From NCBI GenBank assembly GCA_052389555.1, contig JBQTHV010000109.1, positions 7,450 through 71,449 on the forward strand: a stretch of DNA of 64,000 nucleotides, in the 5' to 3' direction. Position 1 is the stretch's first letter. The number at the start of each line of letters is the position of its first letter. This document shows, piece after piece, positions 7,103 to 18,750 of the stretch. The notes under the pieces are model-generated. The model ran no database searches. It was not told where the DNA came from and worked only from the letters and a program-made list of their open reading frames with translations. Both the position numbers and the translations under genes were made by a program. This DNA comes from JABFSM01 sp052389555. GTDB taxonomy: Bacteria; Gemmatimonadota; Gemmatimonadetes; Gemmatimonadales; GWC2-71-9.

Positions 7103-9832
7103 GTGCTAAGCCAGCCGCAGCTCGACACGCTTTCGGAATCCATCGCCACCGAGCCGGCCCTGGCAGATCTGCTCCGGACGATCGAGCGGCGTGCGGCTCG
7201 GGTGCGGGACACGATGCCGGTGATTCCGCGGGTTAAGGCCCTGCTCTCGCGCGATGGGGGGGTCTGCCCGAATGACGGAACCGCCTTGGGCTTCGATCCC
7301 TGGAGCCCCGACCGGCACCGGTGTCCCCGCTGCGGCGCTCAATACTCCGGTGATCGGCACCACCGCCACTGGGCCCGCACCCAGCATCTCTGGCTCGCCG
7401 AGCGCGCCGTGGATCTCGCTCTGGTCGCCGGGTTGCGGAACGACGCGCGCGCCCGCGATCGCGCCCTCGAGATCCTGGCGGCGTACCAGTCGTTGTACTT
7501 CGAGACTCCCAACCGCGACAACGTGCTGGGTCCCTCCCATCTCTTCTTCTCGACCTATCTCGAATCGCTGTGGGTGACCTCCTATCTCGCCGCCGCGCAC
7601 ATCCTTCGCGCCGCCGAGGCCCTGCCCGCGGAGCACGCGGAAGGGGTGGGGAGGGTCGCAGAGGAAGCAGCGAACCTGATCGGCGAGTTCAACGAAGGAC
7701 TCTCCAATCGCCAGGCGTGGCATGCGGCGGCACTCACCGCCATTGCGGTCTGGTTCGACGATGCCGAGCTGCTGGCCACGGCGATCGAAGACCGCACCGG
7801 CTTGCTGGGTCTCCTGGCCGATGGGTTCGCCGGCGACGGCCTCTGGTGGGAAGGCGAGAACTACCATCTCTTCGCGCTGCGGGGCATCATGCTGGGGTTG
7901 CACTGGGCCGGGAGCGGCGAGCTTCCCGACTTGCTCGAAGACCCTGACGTGCGGGAGCATTTTCGCACCGCGCTCCTCGCCCCCGCCCACTCGGCGCTCC
8001 CCGATTTCACCTATCCCGCGCGGGGCGACTCCCGCTACGGCGTCTCGCTGGCGCACCCGGCCTTTCTGGAGCTCTGGGAAGTCGGACGCGCCTGGCTCGA
8101 CCGCGACCGCGAGCTCGGCCCGTGGCTCGCGGCCCTCTATGCCGTTCCTAACCCGCCGCTGGGCGACGTCTACGATGCCTGGCTGCACGATGCCGGTCTC
8201 CCGGACCCGCCGGCGCACCGGCGCGCCGGGCTCTCCTCGTGGGCGCTCACGGCCATCCGGCCGGAGGATCCCAAGGCCTCGCCCTGGACCCCCACCAGCA
8301 CGATCTTCAAGGATCAGGGTCTCGCAATCGTGAGAGACCAGGACCGCTACGTCAGCCTGGAATGCGGGCCGGCGACCCGCGGACACGGCCATCCGGACCG
8401 GTTGCATCTCACGGTGCACGCCGGCGGCATCCATTGGCTCCCCGATCCGGGAACCGGTTCCTACGTGCACCGATCGCTCGCGTGGTATCGCTCTCCCCTC
8501 GCCCATAACGCGCCCATCCTCGACGGGCTCAATGCCGGGGGAGCCGACGCCTGGTGCGCCGGGTTCGATGCTTCCACAACCGCCCGGGGCGCGGCCCCGT
8601 GGGCCTGGGTCCGGGGAAAAGCCGGCGGGTTGACCCGCACCGTTGTGTTCGGGCCGGATCACCTGCTCGATCTGGTCGAGCTCGAGAGCGAGGAGCCGCA
8701 CGAGCTGGTCCTCCCCTGCCACGTTCAGGGCAACCTGGTCCTGGAAACCGAGGGCGAGTGGGAACCGGCGGAATTCTCCCATCCCTTCGTGTCCGCCGCC
8801 CGCCGCGACGTGCCGCGAGGGGCCGGCGCCCGGACCCTCCGGATTCGGGCCCGAGGAGACGGCTCCGCGCTCGGCATGGTCCTCCTGGCGCCGGGAGCGG
8901 AGCTGCTCCTGGTCGAGGGCCCCGGTCTGCCGACCGATCCTAACCCGGCCCCTTTCGTCATCCTGCGAGATCACGGCAGCAGGCTGCGCTGGTTGACCGT
9001 GCTGGATTTCCTTCCCAACGATCCCGAGCGGGCGGTGACCAATCTTTCCGTCGAGGGAGACAGCGTCCACGTCGGCACCCGTGCCCGCGTGCTGCGGTAC
9101 CGGATCTCGGAGCAGGGCGTGGACGGCGAGCGGGTTATGCTGCGCGGGACCCGGCCGCCCCCGCGGCGACCCACGCCGCTCTTTCAGCCCCAGCTCGAGC
9201 CGGAGGCGCAGGCCGTGGCGCCGCGGGTTGCCGCTCCCCCGGCGCTGGACGGCACCCTCCAGGGATTCGAGACCGGCGCGCCGCTCACCCTCGATGCCGA
9301 GCACCAGTACCGGCGGAGTGAAGCGCCCTATGATCCCGATCGATTCGCGGCCGAGGCCTGGGTCAACTGGGATGGCGATGCGGGGTACCTCGCCGTGCGG
9401 GTTAGGAAGCCCGAGTTGGTGATCCGCCCGCAGGACGCGCCGCCGCTCGACCTCGATAATGAGCCCGAGGACATCAACGGCGATGGGTTGCAGCTCTACC
9501 TCCGGCACCAGGACCAGACCATGGCTGTTCTGGTGAGCCCGCAGCCGGACGGTTCCGTGACCGCAAGGGCGATCGGCGCCGCGGCGCCCACCGTATCGGG
9601 CCGCTGGTCCAGAGCGCCGGACGGTTACCTGATCACGCTCCGGCTTGCCCATCCGCTGCTGGAGAAGGCCTGGTCCGGCGCCCGGCTCGGTTTTGATCTC
9701 CTGGTAAACGAAATGCGGCCGGATCGGATGCGCAGGGCTGGTCAGCTGGTGTGGAGTGGGGGGAACGGCTGGATCTATCTTCGGGGGGATCGCCAGGATC
9801 CTGCGTTGTTCGGAATCCTCGAACTGGGCTAG
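7103..9832 (+). CDS. Heparinase II/III-like polysaccharide lyase with N-terminal zinc-ribbon-like motif and C-terminal CBM9-like domain
   Basis: About 909 residues from the GTG at 7103. An upstream extension would translate the repeat array and is rejected. Order of parts: CPNDG...CPRCGAQYSG, a four-Cys ribbon-like segment. Then a long alpha/alpha-toroid region (HLWLAERAVDLALVAGL onward). Then the heparinase II/III beta-sandwich core with RGHGHPDRLHLTVHAGGIHW and SYVHRSLAWYRSPLAHNAP. Finally a DOMON/CBM9-like module after PPALDGTLQGF, with WVNWDGDAGYLAVRV and DINGDGLQLYL. The family cleaves uronate-containing glycans by beta-elimination. I see no signal peptide, which is unusual for a lyase carrying a binding module. 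It probably feeds the neighbouring sugar-acid route. Confidence 0.82.
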   Translation: MLSQPQLDTLSESIATEPALADLLRTIERRAARVRDTMPVIPRVKALLSRDGGVCPNDGTALGFDPWSPDRHRCPRCGAQYSGDRHHRHWARTQHLWLAERAVDLALVAGLRNDARARDRALEILAAYQSLYFETPNRDNVLGPSHLFFSTYLESLWVTSYLAAAHILRAAEALPAEHAEGVGRVAEEAANLIGEFNEGLSNRQAWHAAALTAIAVWFDDAELLATAIEDRTGLLGLLADGFAGDGLWWEGENYHLFALRGIMLGLHWAGSGELPDLLEDPDVREHFRTALLAPAHSALPDFTYPARGDSRYGVSLAHPAFLELWEVGRAWLDRDRELGPWLAALYAVPNPPLGDVYDAWLHDAGLPDPPAHRRAGLSSWALTAIRPEDPKASPWTPTSTIFKDQGLAIVRDQDRYVSLECGPATRGHGHPDRLHLTVHAGGIHWLPDPGTGSYVHRSLAWYRSPLAHNAPILDGLNAGGADAWCAGFDASTTARGAAPWAWVRGKAGGLTRTVVFGPDHLLDLVELESEEPHELVLPCHVQGNLVLETEGEWEPAEFSHPFVSAARRDVPRGAGARTLRIRARGDGSALGMVLLAPGAELLLVEGPGLPTDPNPAPFVILRDHGSRLRWLTVLDFLPNDPERAVTNLSVEGDSVHVGTRARVLRYRISEQGVDGERVMLRGTRPPPRRPTPLFQPQLEPEAQAVAPRVAAPPALDGTLQGFETGAPLTLDAEHQYRRSEAPYDPDRFAAEAWVNWDGDAGYLAVRVRKPELVIRPQDAPPLDLDNEPEDINGDGLQLYLRHQDQTMAVLVSPQPDGSVTARAIGAAAPTVSGRWSRAPDGYLITLRLAHPLLEKAWSGARLGFDLLVNEMRPDRMRRAGQLVWSGGNGWIYLRGDRQDPALFGILELG

Positions 9833-9845
9833 CCCGCGGGCTGTC

Positions 9846-9912
9846 TGCTGCTCGCTACTCGCTACTCGCTACTCGCTACTCGCTACTCGCTACTCGCTAT
9901 TCGCTACTCGCT
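9846..9912. repeat. Heptamer array (CTACTCG)n at the 3' end of the PP2C gene
   Basis: Eight or more near-perfect copies of CTACTCG lie between convergent genes (heparinase-like protein and PP2C phosphatase). The PP2C reading frame ends inside the array: its last residues PASSE and the TAG stop are encoded by it. There is no inverted arm. Confidence 0.88.
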
Positions 9913-10820
9913 GGTTTCAACGTGTTCCGCAGCACCAGCACGGTCACGTTGTCGGTGCCTCCGCCGTCGAGCGCATCCTGGAGCAAGGCTCGGGCGGCTT
10001 GCTCGGACGAGGTGAGTGAGGAGAGCCGGGCTCGCATCTGATCGTCGGAAACGTGCCGGGTGAGCCCGTCGGTGCAGAGCAGGACCACGTCCCCATGCCG
10101 CAGGTCGCTGCGGGAGACCTCCGGCTTCCACACCGCTCCTCCGAGCGAGCTCGAGAGCACGTTGGAATACGGCGAGCGGGAAGCCTGCTCCGGGCTCAAG
10201 ACTCCCGAATCGAGCAGCTCCTGGGCTAATGTCTGGTCTCGAGTGAGCTGGACCAGCGCACCGTTCCGGAGCCGGTAACAGCGGCTGTCGCCAACCTGGA
10301 GCAGGTACAGGTCCGGCCAGACCGCCAGGACCAGGGTGATCGTGGTGGCCATGCCCTTGAGGTCTCCGCTCTCCCTCGCACGGGCCGCAATGAGTTCATG
10401 GGTTTCCTGGGCGGCCTGACGGAGCGCCGTGAGGAACTCGTCTCCGGGGCCGCCGGGAACGGCGGAGAAGAAGCACTCCATGGTATGAGTGACATAACCC
10501 GCAATTGCTTCGATCGCCGAGCGGCTCGCCGCCTCTCCGCCCGCGTGCCCGCCCACTCCGTCGCACACCAGCGCGAGCGAGGCCAGCCGCTGGCTTGGCA
10601 TTTCCAGCAATTCCGGATTGGGCAGACTGGTCACATGCACCCGCATGGTCTTATGCAGCGTGGTGACGAGAAAGTGGTCCTGATTGTCGGCGCGAATCTT
10701 CCCGCGGTGAGTGATGCCGAAGAAATCGAGCTCCTCATCGCGAGGCTTGGGCTGCATCACGCTCGGTCCGGGTCCGGAACCCGCATCAATTGCTGGCACG
10801 GTGCTCACAACGCCGAACAT
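9897..10820 (-). CDS. PP2C-family serine/threonine protein phosphatase (PrpC/Stp type)
   Basis: About 307 residues from the ATG at 10820; a shorter start at 10757 is possible. PPM motifs are visible: FFGITHRGKIRADNQDHF (metal Asp region), ALVCDGVGGHAGGEAAS, GMATTITLVL, LLQVGDSRCYRLR, LTRDQTLAQELLDSG, VVLLCTDGLTRHVSDD and GGGTDNVTVLVL. It is a soluble Mn/Mg-dependent phosphatase that reverses Ser/Thr kinase signalling. It is divergent from dnaK. No Hanks-type kinase is in the window, although an orphan TPR protein at 36.4 kb resembles kinase C-terminal tails. The C-terminus is supplied by a CTACTCG array. Confidence 0.88.
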   Translation of the reverse strand: MFGVVSTVPAIDAGSGPGPSVMQPKPRDEELDFFGITHRGKIRADNQDHFLVTTLHKTMRVHVTSLPNPELLEMPSQRLASLALVCDGVGGHAGGEAASRSAIEAIAGYVTHTMECFFSAVPGGPGDEFLTALRQAAQETHELIAARARESGDLKGMATTITLVLAVWPDLYLLQVGDSRCYRLRNGALVQLTRDQTLAQELLDSGVLSPEQASRSPYSNVLSSSLGGAVWKPEVSRSDLRHGDVVLLCTDGLTRHVSDDQMRARLSSLTSSEQAARALLQDALDGGGTDNVTVLVLRNTLKPASSE

Positions 10821-10990
10821 ACCGCCGTTCGCGGCTCGCGCAATCCTGCCTCCGACCCCCTGAAAACCTGCCAAAAGGGCAGAAAACCGGGGTATGTTGG
10901 TTGCTCCCTGCATGCCAATCCCTTGGCGGGCTCCCGGAGCCACCGACCGGTCCCCCCGGGCAGAACGAACCCTTAGACCGAGGCAGTCCA

Positions 10991-12907
<1,917 letters not shown>

Positions 12908-12959
12908 GAGGTAGTAAGTAGAACCTCCTGATAGATGCGACCCACACTGACACCGGGGC

Positions 12960-13002
12960 ATCTACGTATATTGAACTGAATCGCACCGAGGTTTGGGAAC
13001 AC
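12960..13002 (+). promoter_or_regulatory. Candidate promoter and leader for htrA
   Basis: An AT-rich island (TACGTATATTGAACTGAAT) sits about 20-35 bases before the htrA ATG, in otherwise GC-rich DNA. TATATT could be a -10 element, but the upstream CTGACA is only about 14 bp away, which is short for a sigma-70 promoter. An alternative sigma factor is possible. This is weak evidence. Confidence 0.3.
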
Positions 13003-14580
<1,578 letters not shown>

Positions 14581-14718
14581 GACGGACAGACGGACAGACG
14601 GAAAGACGGACAGAAAGCACCGAAGGCCGCGCGAGTCTTCCTGGGCGGCCTTCGGCTTTTTCTGACCGTCTGTCCGTCTGACCGTCTGTCCGTCTGTCCG
14701 TCTGTCCGTCTGTCCGTC
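14581..14718. repeat. Octamer array (GACGGACA)n / (TGTCCGTC)n as inverted arms around a terminator
   Basis: The left arm (14581-14613) is built of GACGGACA units and the right arm (14662-14718) of the reverse complement. Together they could form a stem of 30 bp or more. An intrinsic terminator sits exactly in the loop. It lies between the convergent htrA and lipoprotein genes and starts one base after the htrA stop. Confidence 0.92.
14620..14663. terminator. Intrinsic terminator at the centre of the octamer hairpin
   Basis: A perfect 10-bp stem (CCGAAGGCCG / CGGCCTTCGG) with a 16-base loop is followed by CTTTTTCT on the + strand and preceded by AGAAAGCA. It can therefore terminate both convergent transcripts. 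This is the clearest rho-independent terminator in the window. Confidence 0.85.
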
Positions 14719-14724
14719 TCCCAT

Positions 14725-15072
14725 CTACCGGGTCAGGACGATCTTGTTCGCCGTCGCAATCGAGTCCCACTCCTTCCAGCCCCAGCCCACCAACGTACCA
14801 TTGACCACGACGACCGGCGAGAGCTTGCTGTCGGGAATGCTGTCTTGCGGGTCGGCCCCCGGCTTGGCGAAATACATCGCCTCGATGTACTGGCCGTTGA
14901 TCAGGAACGGATCGATGCGGCGGGGATTGTCCATTCCCATGACGGTTATCATCGAATCGCGGGTTATGCCCTTGGTAAGGTCGTTGAGCCGCGGGTCGGG
15001 TCGCGCGCAGGCGCCGAGCGCGAGCCCAATGGTGAGCAACGGTACTGCTCGCCGCCACTGCAAGATTCGCAT
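14725..15072 (-). CDS. Small lipoprotein, BamE/SmpA-like
   Basis: 115 residues starting at ATG. A short basic N-region (MRILQWRRAV) precedes a hydrophobic stretch and the lipobox LALGAC, so it is predicted to be lipidated. The mature part starts RPDPRLNDLTKGITRDSMITVMG, resembling the start of SmpA/OmlA (BamE) domains, where a 'G-x-t-r-e-e-v' segment begins the fold. The remainder has two short beta strands (SPVVVVNGTLVGWGW). BamE-like function is a guess. No other Bam component is adjacent. Confidence 0.6.
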   Translation of the reverse strand: MRILQWRRAVPLLTIGLALGACARPDPRLNDLTKGITRDSMITVMGMDNPRRIDPFLINGQYIEAMYFAKPGADPQDSIPDSKLSPVVVVNGTLVGWGWKEWDSIATANKIVLTR

Positions 15073-15098
15073 AATGCTCCCTCTTCCAGAAAAGAATC

Positions 15099-15245
15099 AT
15101 CCACGGATTACGCGGATTACGCGGATTCTCACGGAGACCGGCAGCCCTGAATCGTTATCATCGGGACAATCTGTGGGTCTTCCCTTCAGTACACTGACTC
15201 GCAGCGCCTGTTTTTGAATCCGTGTAATCCGCGTAATCCGTGGAT
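15099..15245. repeat. Nonamer inverted array (CGGATTACG)n, GATTAC family
   Basis: The left arm (15099-15128) reads ATCCACGGATTACGCGG..., with a 9-bp period. The right arm (15216-15245) is the near-perfect reverse complement, ending CCGTAATCCGTGGAT-like. The loop is about 87 bp. The same GATTAC-based design recurs at 47.8 kb and 60.6 kb. Confidence 0.88.
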
Positions 15246-15326
15246 CAAATGACCGGACTCGGCACGGCCGCAAATCTACACCAGCGGGCTCGGCAGCCCA
15301 AGCGTGCATAGATTTCAAGGGGCCTC

Positions 15327-15408
15327 GCGAACGTGGCGGAACCGGCAGACGCGCAGGACTTAGGCTCCTGTCCCGCAAGGGGTCCGGGTTCGACTCCCGG
15401 CGTTCGCA
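15327..15408 (+). tRNA. tRNA-Leu(UAG)
   Basis: An 82-nt gene whose acceptor stem GCGAACG pairs with CGTTCGC and has discriminator A. The anticodon arm CAGGA-CTTAGGC-TCCTG places UAG at 15361-15363. It has the long variable arm of a class-II tRNA (TCCCGCAAGGGGT) and the T-loop GGTTCGACTCC. CCA is not encoded. It decodes CUN leucine codons. It is isolated between the lipoprotein gene and tig, flanked on both sides by inverted arrays. Confidence 0.95.
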
Positions 15409-15411
15409 CTC

Positions 15412-15532
15412 GAGGGCTATTGGCTATCGGTTATTGGCTATTGGTTGTTGAGTGGGCGACATGCGGTTGGTAAACCGAGCGTCGTCCGTCACGGAGTTAC
15501 CAATAGCCAATAGCCAATAACCAATAGCCCTC
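15412..15532. repeat. Heptamer inverted array (TTGGCTA)n ... (TAGCCAA)n
   Basis: The left arm GAGGGCTATTGGCTATCGG... begins three bases after the tRNA. The right arm ...CCAATAGCCAATAGCCC ends just before tig. The arms are about 33 bp and highly complementary. The loop of about 55 bp contains its own GCGGTTGGTAAACCG mini-hairpin. Confidence 0.9.
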
Positions 15533-15551
15533 CCAGCTATATTCCCCACCG

Positions 15552-16808
15552 ATGACCTCCCCCATCACCGTCACCAAAACCGCCGAGGACGCTGCCTCGA
15601 AGGCACTCCGCATCACCGTGCCGGTGGAGCGGGTGCGCGAGGCCGAAGACAAGGCCGTGCGAACCTACGCGCGGCGGGCCCGGCTCCCGGGGTTCCGGCC
15701 GGGTAAGGCCCCTGAGGCGGTGGTGCGGCGCCGGTTCAGCAACGAGATCCGCCAGTGGGTCATCGAGGAAGTGATCCGCGAAGGGTGGGAGGAAGCCAAG
15801 ACCAGCGAATCGCTCGAGCCGATCACGGATCCATCGGTTCGCAATCTCAAGTTCGAAGAGGGGAAACCGGTCGAGTTCGAGCTCCTGGTCGAGGTACGCC
15901 CCGAGCTCGCCCTCACCCGGGTGGGCGGATTCACGCTCACCCGCAAGGTTCCGCCCGTCACCGACGCGATGCTGCGCGAGCAGCTGGAACGACTCCGGGA
16001 ACAGCGCGCGGCCTGGCTCCCGGTCGAGAGCGGGAAGCCCGCGCCGGGACAGATGGTGCGGATCGAGGTCGCCCCGATCGAAGCGGGCGAGGTAAAACCG
16101 TCACAACCGTACTCGCTGATCCTGGGTGAAGGCCAGGCGATCCCGGCGCTCGAAGAGCGAATCATGACGCTCGAGCCGGGCCAGACGGTGGACACCGAAG
16201 TCCGTTACCCGGACGACCACCCCGATCCCGAGAAGCGCGGCACGCCGCGGACCGTGCGGCTCACCCTGCATGAGATCAAGCGGCAGGAGCTGCCGCCGCT
16301 GGACGATGGGTTCGCCCGCGAGGTCGGCGATTTCGAGACCCGGGACGCGCTGGAAGCCGCGGTGCACCGCGATCTCGAGGCGGCGGCGCAGCGCGAAGCG
16401 GACGCCCAGGTGCGCGAGCAATTGATCGAGCAGATTGTCGAGGCCAACCGGGTCGAGGCTCCTCCGTCGATGGTCGACCGGATGCTGCACGGCTTGATGC
16501 ACGCGTATCAGGTTCCGCCTGAGCGGGCCGAAGCGTTCTACCAGGAATTCAAGCCCATCGCGGCGCGCCAGGTGCGGCGCGAGCTGGTGCTTTCGACGCT
16601 CGCCGAGCGCGAGCAGCTCCAGGCCAGCACCGCAGAGGTCGATGCCCGGATCGCGCGGATCGCCGAGCAGCGCGGCAGCGATCCCGCGAAAGTGTATGCC
16701 TCGCTGGAGCAGGCCAAGCGGCTCGCCGAGCTGGAACGGTCCCTCACCGAGGAGAAAGTCTTCGCCTGGCTCCTCCCTCAGTCCACCGTCACTGAACCGA
16801 CAGCGTGA
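15552..16808 (+). CDS. tig: Trigger factor (ribosome-associated chaperone and peptidyl-prolyl isomerase)
   Basis: 418 residues. The ribosome-docking signature GFRPGKAP is at about residues 47-54, inside a typical N-terminal domain. A central FKBP-like domain follows (ESGKPAPGQMVRIEV onward, ILGEGQAIPALEERI). The helical C-terminal substrate-binding arms follow (ALEAAVHRDLEAAAQREADAQ...). It shields nascent chains at the exit tunnel. It is the first gene of tig-clpP-clpX-engB, and its TGA overlaps the GTG that can start clpP. Confidence 0.95.
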   Translation: MTSPITVTKTAEDAASKALRITVPVERVREAEDKAVRTYARRARLPGFRPGKAPEAVVRRRFSNEIRQWVIEEVIREGWEEAKTSESLEPITDPSVRNLKFEEGKPVEFELLVEVRPELALTRVGGFTLTRKVPPVTDAMLREQLERLREQRAAWLPVESGKPAPGQMVRIEVAPIEAGEVKPSQPYSLILGEGQAIPALEERIMTLEPGQTVDTEVRYPDDHPDPEKRGTPRTVRLTLHEIKRQELPPLDDGFAREVGDFETRDALEAAVHRDLEAAAQREADAQVREQLIEQIVEANRVEAPPSMVDRMLHGLMHAYQVPPERAEAFYQEFKPIAARQVRRELVLSTLAEREQLQASTAEVDARIARIAEQRGSDPAKVYASLEQAKRLAELERSLTEEKVFAWLLPQSTVTEPTA

Positions 16809-17428
16809 CCATGCTCTATCCCCCCTACATCATCGAGCGATCGAGCCGCGGCGAACGGACCTACGACATCTTCTCCCGGCTCCTCATGGACCGGATCGTA
16901 TTCCTCGGCGCGCCGATCAACGATGAAGTCGCCAACATCATCATCGCCCAGCTTCTGTTTCTCGACGCCGACAACCCCGAGAAGGACGTGTTCATGTACA
17001 TCAATTCGCCGGGGGGCATCGTGTCGAGCGGGATGGCGATCTACGACACCATGCAGCATCTCCGCGCTCCCATCAACACGATTTGCATGGGGATGGCGGC
17101 GTCGATGGGTTCGTTCCTCCTGGCAGCCGGGCGCAAGGGGAAGCGGAGCGCGCTCCCCCATGCGCGCATCATGATGCACCAGCCGTCGGGCGGCACCCAG
17201 GGCGCCGCCGCCGACATCGAGATCCAGGCCCGGGAGATCCTCTATCTCCGCAACAAGATGAACGAGCTGTACGCCTACCACACGGGGCAGTCCATCGAGC
17301 AGATCGAGAAGGACATGGACCGGGACCGCTACATGAGCGCGGAGGAAGCGAAGGCGTACGGCATCATCGACCACGTGTTCGAGCCGCATACCGCGCCGGC
17401 CAGCTCCCCCGCGCTGGTGGCCACTTGA
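16805..17428 (+). CDS. clpP: ATP-dependent Clp protease proteolytic subunit
   Basis: 201-207 residues. The GTG at 16805 overlaps the tig stop, and the ATG at 16811 gives the more usual N-terminus MLYPPYIIERSSRGERTYDI. Catalytic Ser is in GMAASMGSFLL, His in MMHQPSGG and Asp in MDRDRYMS. It assembles into the tetradecameric chamber fed by ClpX, which is encoded next. Confidence 0.97.
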   Translation: MTMLYPPYIIERSSRGERTYDIFSRLLMDRIVFLGAPINDEVANIIIAQLLFLDADNPEKDVFMYINSPGGIVSSGMAIYDTMQHLRAPINTICMGMAASMGSFLLAAGRKGKRSALPHARIMMHQPSGGTQGAAADIEIQAREILYLRNKMNELYAYHTGQSIEQIEKDMDRDRYMSAEEAKAYGIIDHVFEPHTAPASSPALVAT

Positions 17429-17496
17429 CCCCGTCCGAGGGCCTCCCCAGCTTTCCCAGCGTCTGCTAGCCGGCGCGGCTGCGCCACTCGAGGGAC

Positions 17497-18750
17497 ATGT
17501 CGAACGATAAACACCTGCGGTGCTCGTTCTGCGGGAAGTCCAAGGACTCAGTCCGGAAGTTCATTTCCGGACCGTCCGTGTACATCTGCAACGAGTGCAT
17601 TACGCTCTGCAACGAGATTCTCGCCGAGGACGAAGAGCGGGAAGTCGTCGACAACATCACCCAGGTCCCCACCCCGGCGGAAATCAAGGAAGTCCTCGAC
17701 CAGTACGTGATCGGCCAGGAGCGCGCCAAGCGAACCCTGGCCGTCGCCGTCTACAACCACTACAAGCGGATCAACTCCGCCGCCGGGCGCGACGCCGGCG
17801 GGGTGGAGCTCGACAAGTCCAACATTCTGCTGCTGGGTCCCACCGGGGTCGGCAAGACGCTGCTGGCGCAAACCCTGGCGCGGATCCTCGACGTTCCCTT
17901 TACCATCGCCGACGCCACCACGCTCACCGAAGCGGGTTATGTGGGTGAGGACGTCGAGAACATCCTGGTGCGTCTGCTCCAGGCGGGCGAGTTCAACGTC
18001 TCGGAGTGCGAGCGGGGCATCGTCTACATCGACGAGATCGACAAGATCGCCCGGAAATCCGAGAACCCCAGCATCACCCGGGATGTTTCGGGCGAAGGGG
18101 TGCAGCAGGCGCTCCTCAAGATCCTGGAGGGCACCGTGGCCTCGGTGCCGCCCCAGGGCGGGCGCAAGCATCCCCAGCAGGAGTACATCCAGATTAACAC
18201 GCGGGACATCCTGTTCATCTGCGGGGGCGCCTTCGACGGGCTCGACAAGATCATCCACGGGCGGCTCGGGCGGCAGCAGATCGGGTTCACCGCGTCGAGC
18301 GTGCGCGACCATGTTCCCGAGATCGACAAGAAGAACCCCTTCTCCCAGGCCGAACCGGACGATCTCCTGCGCTACGGTATGATCCCGGAGCTGGTGGGAC
18401 GGCTCCCGGTGGTGGTCCCGCTCGAGTCGCTCGACGAAGATTCGCTCGTGCGGATCCTGATCGAGCCCAAGAACGCCATCACCAAGCAGTACCAGAAGCT
18501 CTTCGAGCTGGAGAGCGTGGGGCTCACCTTCGATCCCGACGCGCTCCGCGCGGTGGCGCGGAAGGCGATTAAGCGATCCACCGGGGCGCGCGGCCTGCGG
18601 GCGATTCTCGAGACGGTGATGACCGACCTGATGTTCGAGCTGCCCTCCCGCGACGACGTGCGCGAAGTGGTGGTGACCCCGGAGTGCATCGCCGAAGGCC
18701 GGGCCCCGCTGGTCGTCACCGAACGGCCCCGGCAGATCAAAGAGGCGTGA
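17497..18750 (+). CDS. clpX: ATP-dependent Clp protease ATP-binding subunit ClpX
   Basis: 417 residues. The N-terminal zinc-binding domain uses Cys9, Cys12, Cys31 and Cys34. Walker A is GPTGVGKT at 114-121, and Walker B is IVYIDEIDKI. The ClpP-docking IGF loop occurs as QQIGFTA. Sensor 2 lies in STGARGLRAILE. It unfolds tagged substrates into ClpP. The engB start overlaps its stop (GTGA). Confidence 0.97.
   Translation: MSNDKHLRCSFCGKSKDSVRKFISGPSVYICNECITLCNEILAEDEEREVVDNITQVPTPAEIKEVLDQYVIGQERAKRTLAVAVYNHYKRINSAAGRDAGGVELDKSNILLLGPTGVGKTLLAQTLARILDVPFTIADATTLTEAGYVGEDVENILVRLLQAGEFNVSECERGIVYIDEIDKIARKSENPSITRDVSGEGVQQALLKILEGTVASVPPQGGRKHPQQEYIQINTRDILFICGGAFDGLDKIIHGRLGRQQIGFTASSVRDHVPEIDKKNPFSQAEPDDLLRYGMIPELVGRLPVVVPLESLDEDSLVRILIEPKNAITKQYQKLFELESVGLTFDPDALRAVARKAIKRSTGARGLRAILETVMTDLMFELPSRDDVREVVVTPECIAEGRAPLVVTERPRQIKEA

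Noticed and set aside
7106..9652. A very long minus-strand open frame antisense to the heparinase-like gene
   Set aside because: It has low-complexity Arg/Gly/Pro-rich sequence with no recognisable domain. It is the usual GC-rich shadow of a real gene whose + strand translation shows clear heparinase motifs.
10821..10990. CIRCE operator before dnaK
   Set aside because: No TTAGCACTC-N9-GAGTGCTAA or close variant is present in either orientation.
10790..10990. N-terminal extension of DnaK
   Set aside because: The frame is open upstream, but DnaK proteins begin at the KIIGIDLGTTNS region, and the ATG at 10991 has a suitable ribosome-binding site.
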